From positions 6,462,008 to 6,526,007 of the forward strand of contig OX442434.1 in assembly GCA_949361645.1 (NCBI GenBank): DNA of 64,000 bases, given 5' to 3'. The stretch's first letter is position 1; every line of letters starts with the position of its first letter. Made by a program: the position numbers and the translations under genes. Below, piece by piece: positions 60,451 through 64,000 of the stretch. Under the pieces are notes generated by a model. That model saw only the letters and a program-made list of their open reading frames with translations, was not told the origin of the DNA and did not search any database. The DNA comes from Spongilla lacustris. Its lineage: Eukaryota > Porifera > Demospongiae > Spongillida > Spongillidae.

Positions 60451-60740
60451 ATGCATAATATTGTTGCCTTTATGGACTGTGCCTACGTGTGCAATTTACA
60501 TGCAGTTGTATATTCCACATGTTACTTTTATGACATTTAAAATGGTACTTATTGCTCCATGTACATAAAGCACTAGTTTCCAGCAAGAGGGTACATGTAC
60601 ATTTTAGATGTACAACTCAAACCTTCTTGTATGCCTTGCTTGCCTATATAAACCAACTACCACCCTAAATCAGTATTGATAGGGCAGGTAATGATATTCA
60701 CCCACCAATAACAAGGCTTCACTTCACCTCAGATAAAATT
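60451..60740. other. junction between direct and inverted satellite
   Basis: AT-richer unique-looking sequence between the two orientations, with no gene recognised. Confidence 0.6.
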
Positions 60741-60871
60741 GTGTGCACAGAAAACAGGTATACAGTGGCTCCAATAGGGACTGGTAATTTACACATAGTG
60801 TGGGGGCTAGTAGCTCCACTGGTAGATGATGGCTTGTCTAAAACTGTCGGGGTGCCAAGTCCATATGCAGT

Positions 60872-60903
<32 letters not shown>

Positions 60904-63900
60904 TCTGGACCGTTGATTGTAAAGGACAGGAGCTGGCCCCAGTGCTAATATAAGTCCAATTGCAGTGAGGGCTAATGGTTCCACTAGTTCCATGTGTTGT
61001 GTTAGGAGCAGGGAATGTGTGGGTCCATTGGTACATGTAGTTCAGAGGGCTGGCATTATTGTGGGGTGACGCCTGGTTATGTGGCAGCTGATGGCTGACT
61101 GGACTTGCAGTGTGCCTAGTGGCTCCATTTGAAGTGAGCAGAGAGGGGCTGGTGGTTGTACTGTGCGGAGCTGGCCCTACAGGCTCCTGTTTGTGTGGAG
61201 GCTGCTGACTCAACTTGGGTACTGGCTTTGTGGAGGCTACCCCATCGGCTCTGGAATGGTTCCATAAGTTGTGCATGGGCATGGACACGTGAGGCTATTA
61301 AGTTCAGTTGTAGGGAACACTTTACAGGTTCCACTGGTATTGTTCACGAGCTTGAGGTGAGGGGGCTGGTGGTGGCCCCTCAAATGCTGACTCAACTTAT
61401 ATGCAGCAATAGAAAGGTAGCGGGGGCGTGGGCTGGCCTCAGTGCGTGGTACCTGCTAGGTCCACTTGTGAAGTGAGGATTAATGGCTCATCTGGTAGTG
61501 AGGGCATGTGTTATCGATACATGTAGTTAGTGGCTCCCCTAAAATTGGTGGGGATGCCGACTCCATTTGCTGTGTGATGGCTGGCATCTCCACTGGCATT
61601 ATTGTGGGGGCCACATTTCTGCTAGCAGTGTGGGGGTATGATAACTCTATTTGTGAGAAGGCTGGTAGCTCCAATGTTTGAGCAGAGGTTCCATTGGCTT
61701 GCAATGAGGAAGGCTGGTAGTTGTACTGTGTGGGGATGGTCCCATTAACCCCCTCTTTCAGTAAAGGACAGGTAGTGGGGGGGGGGGGGGTGGGCGCTGT
61801 GGAGGCTGCTAAGGAATAAGTCCACTTGCTGTGAGGGCTAAACATTCCACTGGTAGTGTTTGAAGGAGGCATGTGTGATTCCATTGGTACATGCACATGT
61901 CCACTGAAATTGTTGCATGGGGCTACTGACTCCATTTACAGTGTGAGGGCTGCCTTCTCCACTGGCATTAAGTGGGGGCCACATTGACACTCTGGTTGTA
62001 TGACAGCTGGTGCTCCCTTGCTGGCAGTGTGGGGGTCAGGTTTTGCAGTATTGAGTTCACTTGCAGTATGGGGGTTAATGGTTGGTTCCAAAGGTAGTGT
62101 GTGATTACAGTGAGGCGGAGTGGTAGTTCTATGGCCCCCATTGGCTCATGGACAGCTGACGCAACTTGCAGTGAAGGACACGTAGTGAGCAGAGGGGGGC
62201 TGAGGGGGGGGGAGGGCTGGCACCAGTGTGTGGTGGGTCTGTTAAGTCCACTTGCATTGAGGTTCAACTGGTTGTGACGGCATGTGTTCATGGTATATGT
62301 CCCCTGACCAATGAAGAGGGTTGGTGGTTGTACTGTCCCATTGGCTGATTGGCCCCTCTTTCATTGTACATGTAGGACAGGTAGTAGCGGGGGTGGGGGG
62401 GGGGGGGGGGGTGGGGGGGGCTGTGGGGACTGCTACGTATTAACTATGAGGGCTTAAAGTTCCACTTGTTCTGTTGTAGTGTTTGAAGAGGGCATGTGTA
62501 GTTTTCTTTTCCCCCTCAAGTACATTTACATGTACCCCTGAAATTTTTGGGGTTGCTGAATCCACTTGCAGTGCGAGGGCTGGTTTCTCCACTGGCATTA
62601 TTCTGGGGGCTCGATTAACCACTGGTTGTGTGGCAGCTGGTACTTCCTTGCTGGGCTCCATCGGTGAGAGGACTCAACTGGTGTGGCTTGCTGTCTAGAC
62701 TTGCAGTGTGTGTACTGGTAGAGGGTCTAGTGGCTCTATTTGAAGTGAGCAGAGAGGGGCTGGTGATTGTACTGTGTGGGGCTGGCCCTATTGGCCCTTG
62801 TTTGTGTGGGGGCTGCTGACTCAACTTGGGGTGGCATCTTCACTGACTTTGTGGAGGCTACCCCATTGGCCCTGGGTAGCTGAGGGTGTTCTGTAAGAAT
62901 GGTTCCATGAGCTGCTGGCTGCAGTGTGAGGCTTTATTTATTAAGTTCAGTTGCAGTGTAGACTTTACTGGTTCCACTGGTATTGTTCATGAGCTTGTGG
63001 TGAGGGGGCTGGTGGTTCTACTGTGTGGGGGATCCCAGTTGACTCAACTTGTATTGAAAGAAAGATAGTGGGGGGGGTGGGGGGGGTTGGTCCCAATGTG
63101 TGGAGCCTGTTAAGGCCACTTGCAGAGTGAGGGTTAATGATTGATCTGGTAGTGAGGTCATCACGTGTTGTTGGTACATGTAGTTCATTGCTCCCCTGAA
63201 ATTGTTGGGGATGCTGATTCCATTTGCAGTTGGCATTATTGTGCGGGCCACATTTCTGCTAGCAGTGTGGGGGTATGATAGCTCTATTTGTGGGAAGACT
63301 GGTAGCTCCAATGTTTGAGCAGAGGTTCCATTGGCTTGCAATGAGGAAGGCTGGTAGTTGTACTGTGTGGTGATGGTCCCATTAGCCCCCTCTTTCAGTG
63401 AAAGACAGGTTGTGGGGGCTGCTAAGTAATAAGTCTACTTATTGTGAGGGCTAAAAGTTCCACTGCATGGTTCCATTGGTGGGACATGTGTTATTCCATT
63501 GGTACATGTGCGTACATGCACATGTCCCCTGAAATTGTTGGGGCTACTGACTCCATTTCCAGTGTGAGGGCTGCCTTCTCCACTGGCATTAAGTGGGGGC
63601 CACATTGACACTCTGGTTGTGTGACAGCTGGTGCTCCCTTGCTGGCAGTGTGGGGGTCAGGTTTTGCAGTATTGAGTTCACTTGCAGTATGGGGGTTAAT
63701 GGTTGGTTCCAAAGGTAGTGTGTGATTGCAGTGAGGCGGAGTGGTAGTTCTATGGCCCCCATTGGCTCATGGACAGCTGACGCAACTTGCAGTGAAGGAC
63801 ACGTAGTGAGCAGAGGGGGGCTGAGGGGGGGGGAGGGCTGGCACCAGTGTGTGGTGGGCCTGTTAAGTCCACTTGCATTGAGGTTCAACTTGTAGTGACG

Positions 63901-64000
63901 GCATGTGTTCTTGGTACATGTTCCCTGACTAATGAAGAGGGTTGGTGGTTGTACTGTCCCATTGGCTGATTGGCCCCTCTTTCATTGTACATGTAGGACA
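60741..64000 (-). repeat. complex satellite, inverted units
   Basis: Reverse complement of the preceding satellite. Landmarks of the 57934-58233 segment occur inverted at 63888-63589 and 62267-61968, period about 1621, and 57550-57771 occurs inverted at 62661-62440. A poly-G run of about 27 lies at 60875-60901. The array continues past the window end. Confidence 0.93.

Noticed and set aside
56792..64000. Thr/Pro-rich frames in the satellite as mucin-like genes
   Set aside because: Frames break at unit boundaries, lack splice logic and occur on both strands of a satellite.

Overview
The window is eukaryotic, from an animal. The recognisable genes have many short exons with GT-AG introns of about 45-110 bases and animal-type domains: tumour necrosis factor (TNF)-like ligands, a protein kinase, a PB1-type module, NOP16 and an RNB exoribonuclease remnant. 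There are no bacterial operons or ribosome binding sites. The many 'acatgt' runs, the compact introns, and a type of reverse transcriptase I associate with sponge and cnidarian genomes suggest an early-branching marine invertebrate, perhaps a sponge. That placement is inference; nothing here proves it.

Layout. 1-3600: a small repeat element, then the 5' part of a minus-strand NOP16-like gene. 3931-8917: two tandem minus-strand genes for TNF-like type II membrane ligands, both assembled here with consistent exon phases (265 and 296 residues). 9296-11752: a minisatellite, a 1.7 kb (GGGA)n tract and a (GT)n tract. 13551-28703: a 15 kb inverted repeat with 3.3 kb arms. Its loop holds a 200-base N gap, an Ulp1-like/PHD transposon remnant, a smaller palindromic element and a piggyBac-like transposase remnant, and beside the right arm a 537-base element with 67-base inverted ends. 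29253-30684: a frameshifted retrotransposon C-terminal coding region. 31735-32575: a 22-base minisatellite. 32990-33236: a PB1-like exon. 34526-35640: a (CATC)n tract and a minisatellite interrupted by a 440-base inverted-repeat element. 36590-39030: nested inverted-repeat elements, including one inserted at TTAA. 39240-40950: THAP remnant and an orphan membrane-anchor exon. 41132-43434: a 1.1 kb palindromic element directly upstream of a five-exon protein kinase gene. 44801-46926: an RNB exoribonuclease remnant split by a 29-base minisatellite. 48335-53108: a 4.8 kb palindromic element with a target-site duplication and a further palindromic insertion in one arm. 53306-53485: hAT transposase C-terminal remnant. 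54478-55650: a 20-base minisatellite and coiled-coil-like exon remnants. 56368: an orphan membrane-anchor exon, followed by complex satellite (56560-64000) in two direct units and then two inverted units.

The genes are few and do not form a pathway that the sequence proves. The two TNF-like ligands are clearly paralogues in tandem. The PB1-like exon and the kinase could belong to intracellular signalling, but no physical linkage is shown. The dominant theme is inverted-repeat (foldback) DNA: at least eight separate palindromic elements of several families, some nested so that the pre-insertion site can still be read.
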